64,000 nt of DNA from Patellaria atrata CBS 101060. Taxonomy: Eukaryota; Ascomycota; Dothideomycetes; Patellariales; Patellariaceae. The notes under the pieces were generated by a model. The model worked only from the letters and a program-made list of their open reading frames with translations, ran no database searches and had not been told where the DNA came from. Each line of letters opens with the position of its first letter. Positions within the stretch are counted from its first letter, which is position 1. The position numbers were made by a program, and so were the translations under genes. The stretch covers positions 74,918 to 138,917 of the forward strand of contig MU006095.1 of the NCBI GenBank assembly GCA_010093705.1, in the 5' to 3' direction. Below are positions 43,925-54,401 of this stretch, in pieces.

Positions 43925-46896
43925 CTAGGATACTTGCGAGAGATTTCGTCTCTTTGCGTCGTGCTCTGTCGCGCCAGCATCCTCCTCATTCCGTTCGCGC
44001 TTCATACGCGGTGTGTGATCTTTCATCACATACATCTGACCATACATCTCCACGGCATTGAAGAAAACATTCACCCCATTTAGCACAGCTTCACTGACCA
44101 AAGGAGATAGTGACTGTTGTATGATGGAACCTATCGTCATTTTCTCATACCTGGCAAGAGATAACAGTTGCTGTTTTGGGTCGTCAGCAATGATCAATGA
44201 AGAGCCTTGATACCATTGCAGTGAGAGGAAATCCGCAGTATTGATGTTTCCTTCCTCCATGTCTCTAGTGATTGAGCCGTAATCGTTGTACAGTCTTGAC
44301 AGTATAGACATGTGATGGGCCAGATCTTCAGAGACGTATTGGGACAGTGTTGTTGCGAATGGTTCGTGTCCGTACTGAGCGTGCATCAAACATGTAAAGA
44401 AGGCAAATGCGATGTTTCCACCTGTATGCGGACCAGATGTACTACCTAACCAGCGCAGAATAGATCCATGTGTATCGTAAAGCCATTCATGGCTCTTTGT
44501 GACTTTACAATTGCCATTGTGTTGTGGTTGTGCTCGTCTTATATTGTCTTCTAACTGAGCGAGATGCCCGAGAAGATAATCAAGGAGATGAATTGTAACT
44601 TGGCGTTTCTCATGGCGACTCGCCCGTCTAACATTTGGATGGTCCCAAAGAAAGAGTATGAAGCGCTTTATCGGATCGTCAATCTTGGACTCAGCCAGAT
44701 GTTCGGAGATGTGATCCATATTCCTGAATATCGAAAGAACACTCTGGCGTATTGTGAACCGATCATCTCGCGACAATTGCATGACAACAGACTCCATGTA
44801 ATGATCCATTGCATAAAGTAAAGCTGAGAAAGTCATCATATCGAGTAGACAACTGGCACTCAATCCGGAGTTTGAGATATGGTTAGACACGGTCCAAGTA
44901 AATGGGATGAATTTCAAGTGCTTTCCTCCAACCTTACTTTCCGGTAAAATTTGTTGACATATTTCGGCAAGTTGTGTTGTAAACAAATCCCCTTCCGTTA
45001 ACGATGCGGTAAGAAGCCAACATGGAGTTTCGAAAAGCAGAGGCAAATGGCTGTACTTGCCCACTAGTTGTTTCTGAATGAGGTTACAATCATTCGATAA
45101 GCATGTTTGTGTTAATTCGCAACCTGGTGCTTTCAACGCCGCAATCGCGTATACTTGTGCAAGAATGTTTGACTTGTAGGTAACTTTCTCAATCCAAACG
45201 TAGGTGGCTTGAAACTCGTTCTCAGTCTTTGCGGTGATGAAAACTTGAGCTCCTTTAATCGCGCCATTAATCTCTCTGGATAATGTTTGGGCTGACTCTA
45301 GATATGTTAGAGACTGGAGTGCCAGAGTCGCATAAGCGGTAGGTTCCGGTGAGTCCTCCCAAGAACCGTCTTCACGTCTTGCCCTCAATAACCGAATCAA
45401 GATTTGGAAAAGAATGATGGACATTTGACCTTTTAGATTTCTGTCTAAAAGAAGCGGTCGGTTCTTGGTTCGTGATGCGTTTATGGCCTTTGTAAAAGCT
45501 TGACACAAAAGCATGATTGGATAATAAGATGATAAATTCTGGAATTGTTAGCCTCCTTCTAAAAGATGTATTTCATGGCCTCACCCATTGATCGGTAAAC
45601 TTATCGTGGTTCTTCCACACTATTCCACATAGAAACCGGATCACCTTCTCGATGTGTTGACGGTAGTGGTTTGCATCGCCAGATAGTAAAGCAAGTAAAA
45701 CGTTACAGTTTGTGCTAATTTTAGCATTTCTTTCGTGGTGAAATGTCTCGAAGGAGACTTCGCCACCGAACTCTTGAATAAGCTTGTCTGGAGTGACTCT
45801 TATGCCAAGCGCAGAGAGTGCGCAAATGCATTTTGCTGTATCATCACCATCGGGCTCAAGGTAAGATGCTATAGACATTAGCAAAGACCGGCATTTTGAT
45901 AGGTGTACTCATATTCGTACCAAATCCAATCAAGCCAGAACCTCGCTCAAGCTCGCTTTTCAGCATTGAACCTATTGTGGATGTGATGTCCATCCCTAAC
46001 TCTTCTCTCGTAAAACCAACGTCTAGGAGCGTAGTTACAACCTGGAGTATTATAAGATTAGTTTTAGTGAAATTCTGTTGGCTAGTGCATTTACTAACCC
46101 ATGATAACTCGAAAAAGTGAGACGGGAATGCGCTGGGTACACCCCCAATGCCACGGTCCTTCGCTCCCTTTACGACACGATGAAGATACATCTCAGATTC
46201 CTCGTCCCAGGTACTAGACTCCATAAGGTACGCTGCAGTCGATGAAGGAGAAGCCATCATACTTCCGAAAACCTTATGATGACGTATTCTATCGAAGTTG
46301 ATTTTCCCGATAAACGCCTCAAGGGAGTGCAACGCCGTTGTTCTTTCAGAGGAATACAAAATCTCTGGTGATAGTTTGGCAAGCTTTGCACTCCGGATCT
46401 TCATTAAAGGGTCCTTGCCTCTGAACTCGAAAGCAATACCTTCAACCTCCAAGAAATCCAACATTGCGGGTACTAATACTTCGAATCCAACATGAGTTGA
46501 CGCTGGGACATCCCAGACTTCCAATTTCTCCTGTAATGAAAGCTTTGCTTTCGTGAGACGGGACTGAAGATCTTGCACATCTAAATCTAGTTGGTGAGGA
46601 TTCTTGATATGTTTGCATAGAGACAAGAGAGCTGCGGAAGTATTCAAGATCCCATCGGTTTGCGAAGCGTATGTCGGCCATGCTCCTGAAGTTTCTTGTG
46701 TATCTAGCAAATAGTTGAAGCTTTCCGGAAAGAGCCATTGTGGGGACCCATCTATAGTCTTTATGATCAAAGAGATCCAAGCTGTGTCGTAAACAGACGC
46801 TGACATGGAACTACCTCCGAGAACCTCGTCATAGCTGTTTAACATCCCTTCCAGAAGGTTAGTCGCTCGCGTGGTAAGGCTATCCTTAGTCTCCAT
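43925..46896 (-). CDS. Bifunctional diterpene cyclase (copalyl-diphosphate/kaurene-synthase type)
   Basis: Four exons, 46896-46099, 46041-45921, 45868-45585 and 45538-43925, total 2,817 nt, 938 residues, the normal size of fungal CPS/KS. Class II half: SSMSASVYDTAWISLI at the start, WPTYASQTDGILNT, and the protonating motif at residues 313-316, read as YLEPDGDDTAK (DxDD). The intron before it was placed so that GLIGF joins ASYLEPD as in relatives. Then RREDGSWEDSPEPTAYATLA. Class I half: residues 646-650 DHYME stand where fungal enzymes have the metal-binding DExxD/E, and NDYGSITRDMEE (819 on) is the NSE/DTE motif. So GGPP should be cyclised to a copalyl diphosphate and then ionised to a tetracyclic or similar labdane-related diterpene. 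The exact product (ent-kaurene, pimarane, aphidicolane) cannot be read. The start METKDS was chosen by family; an upstream ATG at 47079 is in frame. Confidence 0.9.
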
Positions 46897-48697
46897 CTTA
46901 TCACTGGGCGCGAGTAAAGTTACTTTATCCACTCCCCCCGTACGATACATTGACGGACATAATGAGGAGAAACGTCTATCGGAATAAGGAAGCAATTGGA
47001 GATTGTAAGGGACAGAGATGCTTGAATGTGGCCCTTGTCCGAATATCGATTTTGATTGAGATCCGTTGTCTAACTGCATAGCGGACTATGTCGTTATGTA
47101 CCCTAGGTACCTCACTTAAGCATGGGAAGAAGAATAGGTTTGCGTGCGGCGTCTTGTCCTTAAAGTCAAGTGGACTTCTGCGCCTAACCAGAGCTACCAA
47201 GAGCGATAGCCAGACATGGAAGCCTGGAAGGCCTTTTAGGCCTGGCTCCATTATTAGTACTTTTAGTGTTGATGGTTTGGAGTAGAGGTGCTTGGATGTT
47301 GAAAAAGCTAGTGAGGGGATGATGAAAATTGATATCAAGTAAAAATAACCGTTGTAAGCCGAACGTAACAGGTTTGACAATCCTGATCCATCCGTGTAAC
47401 CGTAACGTAAGCTGAAAAGAGGCCCCATAAGCCCCAACACCAGCTGAACAGGAAGGGGGTAAAGGGGGGGGGTGTTACTTCTCGGATTTCGGTGAATATC
47501 GTAGCTGTGTTATCCATTGCATTACGGTAGTCTTCTAAGCCTCCCAAAGGTAAGGATACGGTAGGCTGAAGAACCGAGCAGTCCCGTTACCACCACCGTA
47601 TGCAACTGGAATCCTTCAAAACAATTCACCGAGAAACTTACTTTTAACCCCCGCAGTCTTATAACGAATGTTAGCACCAACACCGCCGCTCATCTTTCAA
47701 TTGTCCTTCCGGCTAAGATTCTAAGGATGAATATTGTTGTACAGCGGCGTAAAGGCTGAATTCGAGGTCTTAGCCCTACCAGTCTAGTTCTAGTGTCTGT
47801 GTTGGCAACCTCAAAAAATGTTCCACGCCTCCAAGTTCACCTTGGTCTCTAACATCCAGGCCCACCTAAACGACATTACATCAGGAAAAGGTCTTCTGAT
47901 TGTCCTATTAAAGAGCTAGGAACATGTTTGCGTATAATTCCTTTTGGCCCAAATCACAGATTTCGCAAGGAAATTTTTCATTGATAATTGATCAAGTGCA
48001 GTCCGTTACAGTAGCAGGTACATAAGAGGAAAATGGGCCAATTGCATTCCCATAGCCAAGTTCTCGATCCGAATGCCAATTTTGATATTTCTAGAATTAT
48101 GAGCATTTAAATCATGCAGGTCACTCGGCACATGGATGTGATCTCCACCCCAGCACACATCAGTTATGTCTCTCATCAATTCATGATATCCATGATACCT
48201 TTCACACTGTAATTCCTTGATCCAGCCTTCCGACCATCACTCAGCCCTGAAGCCTTGAGGGAGGAGTTGGTAAAAGTTGGGTTCGTGACAGCATATCCGA
48301 GCATTCACTGGTTCGGCTTACCATTTTAGCGTCCAAGGAGTCCAACCGCAGCCCCTAAACTCACAATTTATATTATCCTTCCAGGCACCTACTACCTATC
48401 AATATTCCAACATCGTGATAAGTCGGACTAAAATATCGTTCACCGTTTTTAATATGTGTGTTCCCGGCGATTTTCCTTGCATGATGATCCGTTGACAGGC
48501 CGATCCTAGCCTAACCAATTATGTATAGAATGACGATATATGCTGTGAGTCTCATCGTACCACGAGGATTTGAAATGAACTGCTTAAAACACAGACTGAC
48601 TATACGAATAGCTGTGAGTCTTTGAACTGAAAGAGCTCGAGGTTCCCACCCTTTAGCGTACAATTCCTCTGACCAAGATTCGGTACAGCACTTCAAG
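46897..48697. promoter_or_regulatory. Bidirectional intergenic region, diterpene cyclase / P450
   Basis: 1.8 kb between two outward-facing starts, so it should hold the promoters of both genes. A G-run lies at 47456-47471. Several short frames (for example 48511-48750 minus) carry no family signal. No regulatory site identified. Confidence 0.45.
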
Positions 48698-50323
48698 ATG
48701 TTCAATTCACTATTGGATAGGGTCCCTATATCGTTCTCGGAATTGTTCATAGTGTGTTGCTTTTCTACGTTCTTAGTAAGTTGATATTTCCATACTTCAA
48801 AATATGTTGCAATAACTAACTAAAGCAGTACTTCATCATCTCCTCAACCTACAATGTCTATTTTCATCCACTTGCCCGATTCCCAGGGCCGCGGTTGTGG
48901 ATTTTTACACGTCTGTGTTATGCAAACTCGCTTCGACGCGGCGATCTGCATCTGAAGATCCTCGAGTTTCATGAGAAATATGGGGAAATCGTAAGAGTAG
49001 CACCGAATGAACTATCGTTCACCAGCCCATCGGCGTGGAAAGACATGTGCACTGGCTCAACAAAGAATAAGGGACTACCACGTAACACTATCGTTTTCGG
49101 TGCACAAGGATTCAAAAGCTTCCTCGATGGTTCAGATGAGCAACATACTATGTTCCGTAGAATGCTCGCTCCCTCATTCTCTGTATCTGCTATGAACAGA
49201 GCCGAGCCCACAATTCAAAGCTACATTAGCTTGTTGATTACTCAACTCAACAAAGAAGTTACAGAAAAGCAGCCTGTTAATATATGCGAATGGTATAACT
49301 ACTTTACATTCGATATCACAGGAGAACTGGCTTTCAGCGAGTCTTTTGGACAACTCGAACGCAAGGCTTACCATCAATGGGTAAAATTGATCTTCAGCCA
49401 TTTAAAATATTCCGCATTGAGCATCTGTCTTCGGTTCTGGCCACCTCTCGATGTACTCATGCCAAAACTGGCACCCGCCAGCCTTCATAAACTCAAGCAT
49501 CTGTTCTGTCAATTATCTCGTCAGAAGGTTGCCTACCGAATCAATCGTCCTGATGCTTCCCAGCTACAGGACTGGGTGAGTCCGTGCTTGACTACCAAAG
49601 ATCCAAGGGAAAAGATGGAACTCGAGGAGATCATGGATACCTTTACGATTTTTATCATCGCAGGTTCGGAGACAACCGCTACGCTTCTATCAGGCCTGAC
49701 GAATCATCTCTGCCAAAACAAGCGCGTATTGAAGCTTCTTTCAGATGAAATTCGTGGAACGTTCAAGAGTGAAGATGAGATCACACAAGCTGCTGCAGCG
49801 AAGCTCCCATATCTAAATGCTGTGTTGAATGAGGCACTCAGAATGTGCACCCCAATACCATGCGCGCTGGGCCGGATTGTACCGAAAGGTGGTTCGGTAA
49901 TTAGCGGAGAACATATTCCTACCAATGTGAGTGACTTCTTCCTTCCCGTCCCGTCTTCTACTAATCATTTCCGTGCAGACATACGTCGGAATCCCCCATT
50001 TTGCGGCTTACCATGACGCAACACATTTCGCGTCACCGTTTCGGTTCACTCCGGAGCGTTGGTTAGGTGATGCAGCATTTGAGAAGGATCTGCACCCCGT
50101 TTTCCAACCATTCTCCATGGGCGGGCGTAATTGTATAGGACAAGCGCTAGCTTGGGTTGAAATGAGACTCGTCATTGCACGACTGATCTATAACTTCGAT
50201 ATGAAAAAGGCGGAGGGTCCAGATTGGATCGAACAAAGGACGTACATGCTGTGGGAGAAGCAGCCTTTCAGCGTACACTTAACGCCGGTACAGCGGGATG
50301 AGGCCGTTGAGCTCCCATCTTAG
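48698..50323 (+). CDS. Cytochrome P450 monooxygenase
   Basis: Three exons, 48698-48775, 48829-49926 and 49979-50323, give 506 residues. The first exon supplies a membrane anchor (FSELFIVCCFSTFLYFIISS) that runs into the proline-rich hinge YNVYFHPLARFPGPRLW. The oxygen-binding I-helix reads AGSETTAT near residue 300, the K-helix ExxR is NEALR, the PERF-type block is FTPERWLG, and the heme loop FSMGGRNCIG has its cysteine near residue 444. This is the ER-anchored class II type common in fungal secondary metabolism, close in look to the isotrichodermin/benzoate hydroxylase-like families. Divergent placement from the diterpene cyclase suggests it hydroxylates that enzyme's product. No reductase gene is nearby; the general one would serve. 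Confidence 0.93.
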
Positions 50324-52749
50324 GATCACCTAGGATATCGGTTTGCCATAGATTTCTGGATATGTGATAAGTCCAACATTGGTGTCTTCAATCGCTTGCA
50401 TTTTCTTCTTTTGTCTTTCTTTTGAGTTCGTACGGATTCTGGGGCTCGGGATATGATTCGGTTTAGCACAAGATACCCTCCCCGAAAGTTCTGTCGTAAT
50501 GGTAGCGTTTCAGCGTTGAGCGGGCGTTCTGGACAAACCTTCAGGAAGCCAGATATCTATTGTGCGAGTTCCTGGTGTTATATATGGACAGAGTACCTTG
50601 GACCATAAGCATCACCGCTTTTTCACAATCGAATATGTACAAGTACATGTACTTTGTATTGTAGTCTGTGCCGTACTCGTACAGAGACAGCACAACAGAT
50701 CTCTACCTTTAAAATGAGACCAATGTGTCGGTAGTTTGATTATTACACGACTTGAAGGGACCCCACGACAATTTTAGCCCCCACTGGATAATCCCCGGAT
50801 CATCTCCAAAATCGGAATCCTGATTTAGCGATAGAGTTATTTATCGCGGCGCCACGGCCCGTTCCCGTTCCTTAAATTTATCCTCCCTCGTTAGATTTGG
50901 CTAGAAGCTTGCGTGGAGTTCCTCGGAACTTCCGTTCACTAAATCGTGGAAAGAATCGATAGATGCAATATCTATCCTGACTTTTTTTTCTGTATCCACT
51001 GCATCACCGTCGTTCTTTTTGTCTCAGCACCATGCCACAAGATAAGCGGACTGTGGTGCTTGGAAGCAGTGCATACAGCCCACAGATCTTTCACTACTAT
51101 ATGCTGCAGGATTGTGGATCGATACCATGAACTGGGAAGCTTGGAGGATTCAACGTCGTTAGAACTATCCCTTGGACTGTACCCTGATCCCTCCTACTAC
51201 AGTACTCGTACGAGATGTAACATTCTGATCTCCAGTTCTACACAGTAAACCCAAAACTGCCACTCCCACACGTCGGTTCCGATCACATGACTACCCTTTG
51301 TTTAGGTCTATACTGTACTTCTCGATGTTCGGAATCCGTGAGGGCCGAAAATATCTCCCCTCTATATCGGCTCAAAAGACGCAATAGAAATCAATGCGCG
51401 TTCCAGCCGCAAAGTGGTCTGAACAGCTCGTAATATTAATCAATCGCAATATAATGTCAATCTATCAGTCCGACACTAACCAATCATGACTAACAACCGG
51501 TCTCTAGTGCTCTAATTGCCGAGTTCCCGAGACTCTTGACGTGCATATTGAGGGGTTTTTGATGGACCTTTCCCATACATAGGCTTGTTTCTCTTACCCG
51601 CCATCAAACACCACCTTTTGAACCTTTTCTGCTTTTTCTTTCCAACTCTCTGGCCCTTGCGCGTCCCATGGCGTCTTTGGAATCCTGCGCTCCGTTCAAG
51701 GTGTGATCGCAGGAATTAGAGCCAACAAATGGGGATACTGCGGCACGGAGTTTGGGTAAAGCGATCCCTGTTGTCATATATGCCATCCTTGACCACAAAC
51801 CTTTCTCTACCACACCCTTCGCCATTCTCTCCGTGTTCTTCCACCTTTCTCATCAACTTCATATGCGCCGCTCTGCGGTTCAGATGCAGCTTACTCGATT
51901 CTGAAGGGAATCCTTCGTGATCCGAGTTTCTGGCCTGGAAAAGCGAAAGCTTTCGGCCTATTGTCAGATATATTTTCCAATACACGACCAATCAACTCAC
52001 TGCTGGTCTTGCTTGTCATTCTGTCAATGTTACCAAGAAACTTCTTTGTTCTTAAAGGTATGGTCCGTAGCTATGAGTGTCGTGATGTCCCCCGATCCCT
52101 CCCCTCTTTGCATCCATGCTCTCCGGTATATACGGGAATGGTGTAGTATCCGTCCCGGGACGTCAGATTTCAAAGAAGTCTTGTCTGATTTTCGATATCC
52201 CTTGCTTGCCATTTCTTTGCCTGTCTTTCACTCCATCTTCATTTCACATCTGCGATACCCGTCCATGCAAGTCGCTCCAGCACACTGGAACACTGATATC
52301 CGCCGGAATCTTGTCTTGGGATCTTTTACCTAAGCGAGTTCACTTTCATTCTACGATAGGAGTGTCTACCAAATCCAGCTTTATTCCCATTTCTGCAGTA
52401 CTGTGCCGCAAAAAAACAAGAACCCCGCAAGTTCTCAAGTCGTACAATTTGAGCTTCGTATCCCCACGTGGAGTGGCGCCTCCACCTCGCCTTTCTGCAT
52501 CTCTAACCCGAAGACGGCGATCTCTCTTTTATTTCGCCCTTTCCATTTCTTTCCCGTGCTGTCCTCCTCACTGTCCTTTCTTGTGATACCGTCTCATCGT
52601 TCCTGGAGTTTTATGGTGCTACGACCGTCCGATTGAGCACAGTCGGGCCATATTGTTTACCTCGACTCTTTCACGATTCAGTCGCATGGTTGTATAATAC
52701 TACTTTTTTTTTTTCGAGACTTTGATTGATTCTGTATCGGACTGCAACG
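50324..52749. other. 2.4-kb intergenic stretch
   Basis: Contains GTAC-rich runs at 50635-50690 and 51199-51210. The last 650 bp is pyrimidine-rich on the plus strand and ends in a T-run just before the next start, as in many fungal leaders. Frames up to 156 codons in this part are Phe/Ser/Pro/Leu-rich reading of the pyrimidine tract, not genes. Confidence 0.5.
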
Positions 52750-54090
52750 ATGTCTCTCCCGCCAGGGGTCGATCTGAGCAAAATCCCAATCGGAAAGCCG
52801 CCGCCAGGCGTGACGCCGAATTTCGTCGACCCGGAAGACAAGGCGTACCAGTACTATATCGTCGGCGGTATAGGAACGACATTGATGGTGATCTTCGTGT
52901 TACTGAGGTTCCATGTACGATTTGTCAAGACTAGGACCGGTTGGTGGGATGATGGTATGTTGGACTATCTGATTTTTAGCGGTTGAATACAAAGCTAATT
53001 GTATATCAATAGCTGCTTGTTTACTAGCACTGGTGAGAACATACAAGTAAAGGGGTAGTTAAAACCCATTACTCACACGGAATCTAGTTATCTCAAGCTG
53101 CCTACACAGGTGTAATCATGCGATGTACGTCTATCACACCCCCAAACTCCCCTTATATCCCACTAATCCCCTCCAGTATGTAAAATCGCAATCGGCCGAC
53201 ACGCCTGGGACGTCTCAGCGATCATAGCCTCCGAATTCAAAACCCTCGCCAAAACCTCCGCCATCCTCACGGCACCAGCAATCTACTTCACCAAACTCGC
53301 CCTCCTCCTCCTCTACATGAAGCTCTTCACGCAGAACCGTCTCGTCAACAACCTCATCTGGGCCGCCATCGTCGTCTGCACAATCTACTACACCGCCGTG
53401 ATGTTCCTCTACATCTTCCTCAAAGCCGTCTCAGCCCAATACACCCTCACCGAGTCCGTCGCCGCCTTCGGCGTCGTCTCTGACGTCTACATCATCTGCC
53501 TGCCCCTGCTCGCCATCTCGCGACTAAACCTAACCCGCAAGAAGAAGTGGGCACTCCTCGCCGTCTTCCTCACCGGTGCCGTGGCCGTCGTGATGTCCTT
53601 CGTCGGCTGCGCTTACCGCTTCCACTTCGTCGAAGACTCCAAGCGCGACAACACCCGCGCCCTCCTCCGCGTCTACCTTGTCAACACCGTCGAGGTCGAC
53701 ATAGGGGTTATATGCGCCTGTCTCCCGCTCCTCGCGAAGCTCATCCGCCCTACCTCCCGCGGAGACGAGGATCGCCCCTGGTGGCTCAGCACGCTGCGCT
53801 CCATCGGCGCCCACCTGCTGGATACGCTGCGCTCGCTGTCGCCCACGTCATCGAGGCATAGTGCCGAGTCGAGGCGCAAGGGGGATAAGTTCAACGAGAA
53901 GGCGCTGGGCAGCGATACCGTGGAGTTGGAGCGGGAGAGGGATGTCGAGGTTGGACGCGCGGGCGCCATGAGGGGCAAGGGCGGGGATGTCACGGTCGAT
54001 ACGCTGGATACCGTTGATAGGGCCTATATGGCGCAGGACCTCGCGAGGGAGGAGCGCGAGGCGAGGAGTAGCGGGTCGGGGACGAAGTGA
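52750..54090 (+). CDS. Rhodopsin-domain seven-helix fungal membrane protein
   Basis: Four exons, 52750-52954, 53013-53032, 53088-53124 and 53177-54090, sum to 1,176 nt, 391 residues. Two of the middle exons are only 20 and 37 nt. The sequence has the family pattern: FVDPEDKAYQYYIVGGIGTT (helix 1), then TGWWDDAACLLAL, GRHAWDVSAI, IYFTKLALLLLYMKLF, VAAFGVVSDVYIICLPLLAI and KKKWALLAVFLTGAVAVVMS. The charged cytoplasmic tail (residues 270-391) is rich in Arg, Asp and Glu. Related proteins are called PTH11-like or satratoxin SC1-like; their ligands are unknown. Codons in the last exon are strongly C-ending, unlike most neighbours. Its place beside the P450 may be chance or may make it the cluster's edge gene. 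Confidence 0.85.
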
Positions 54091-54401
54091 GGGGGATAAA
54101 GAATAGCGGGAGTCGGGGTGTTGTTTCGGGGGGATCGGGCAGATACCATGGGCTAAGGAGTTTTTCATTTTTTTTTTTTGGGAGGCGGTGGATTTTTACG
54201 AAAGATATGATGGTCAAAAAGTGTGCTGGGACATGCACATGTTTCCTTAATGTGGTGTAGGATACCCGGGTCCGACTCTTAAACTGCAATGCTGCTTGTT
54301 CTTAATTTCCGTATAGATTCGGAGTATCATATTAGCTACGAGAGTTTGATTCTCTTCATACCCAGTTACCAGTATACAGTCATAAGACACATCCGATCCG
54401 A
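54091..54401. other. Short intergenic between convergent genes
   Basis: 311 bp between the rhodopsin-like gene and APC5 stops. A T-run lies near 54170. Nothing else seen. Confidence 0.45.

Noticed and set aside
41358-50323. Gibberellin biosynthesis cluster
   Set aside because: Only one cyclase and one P450 are present; no GGPP synthase, desaturase or additional P450s, so the gibberellin label is not supported.
52116-52586. 156-codon frame before the rhodopsin-like gene
   Set aside because: It is a pyrimidine-rich leader read as Ser/Phe/Pro/Leu; no protein features.
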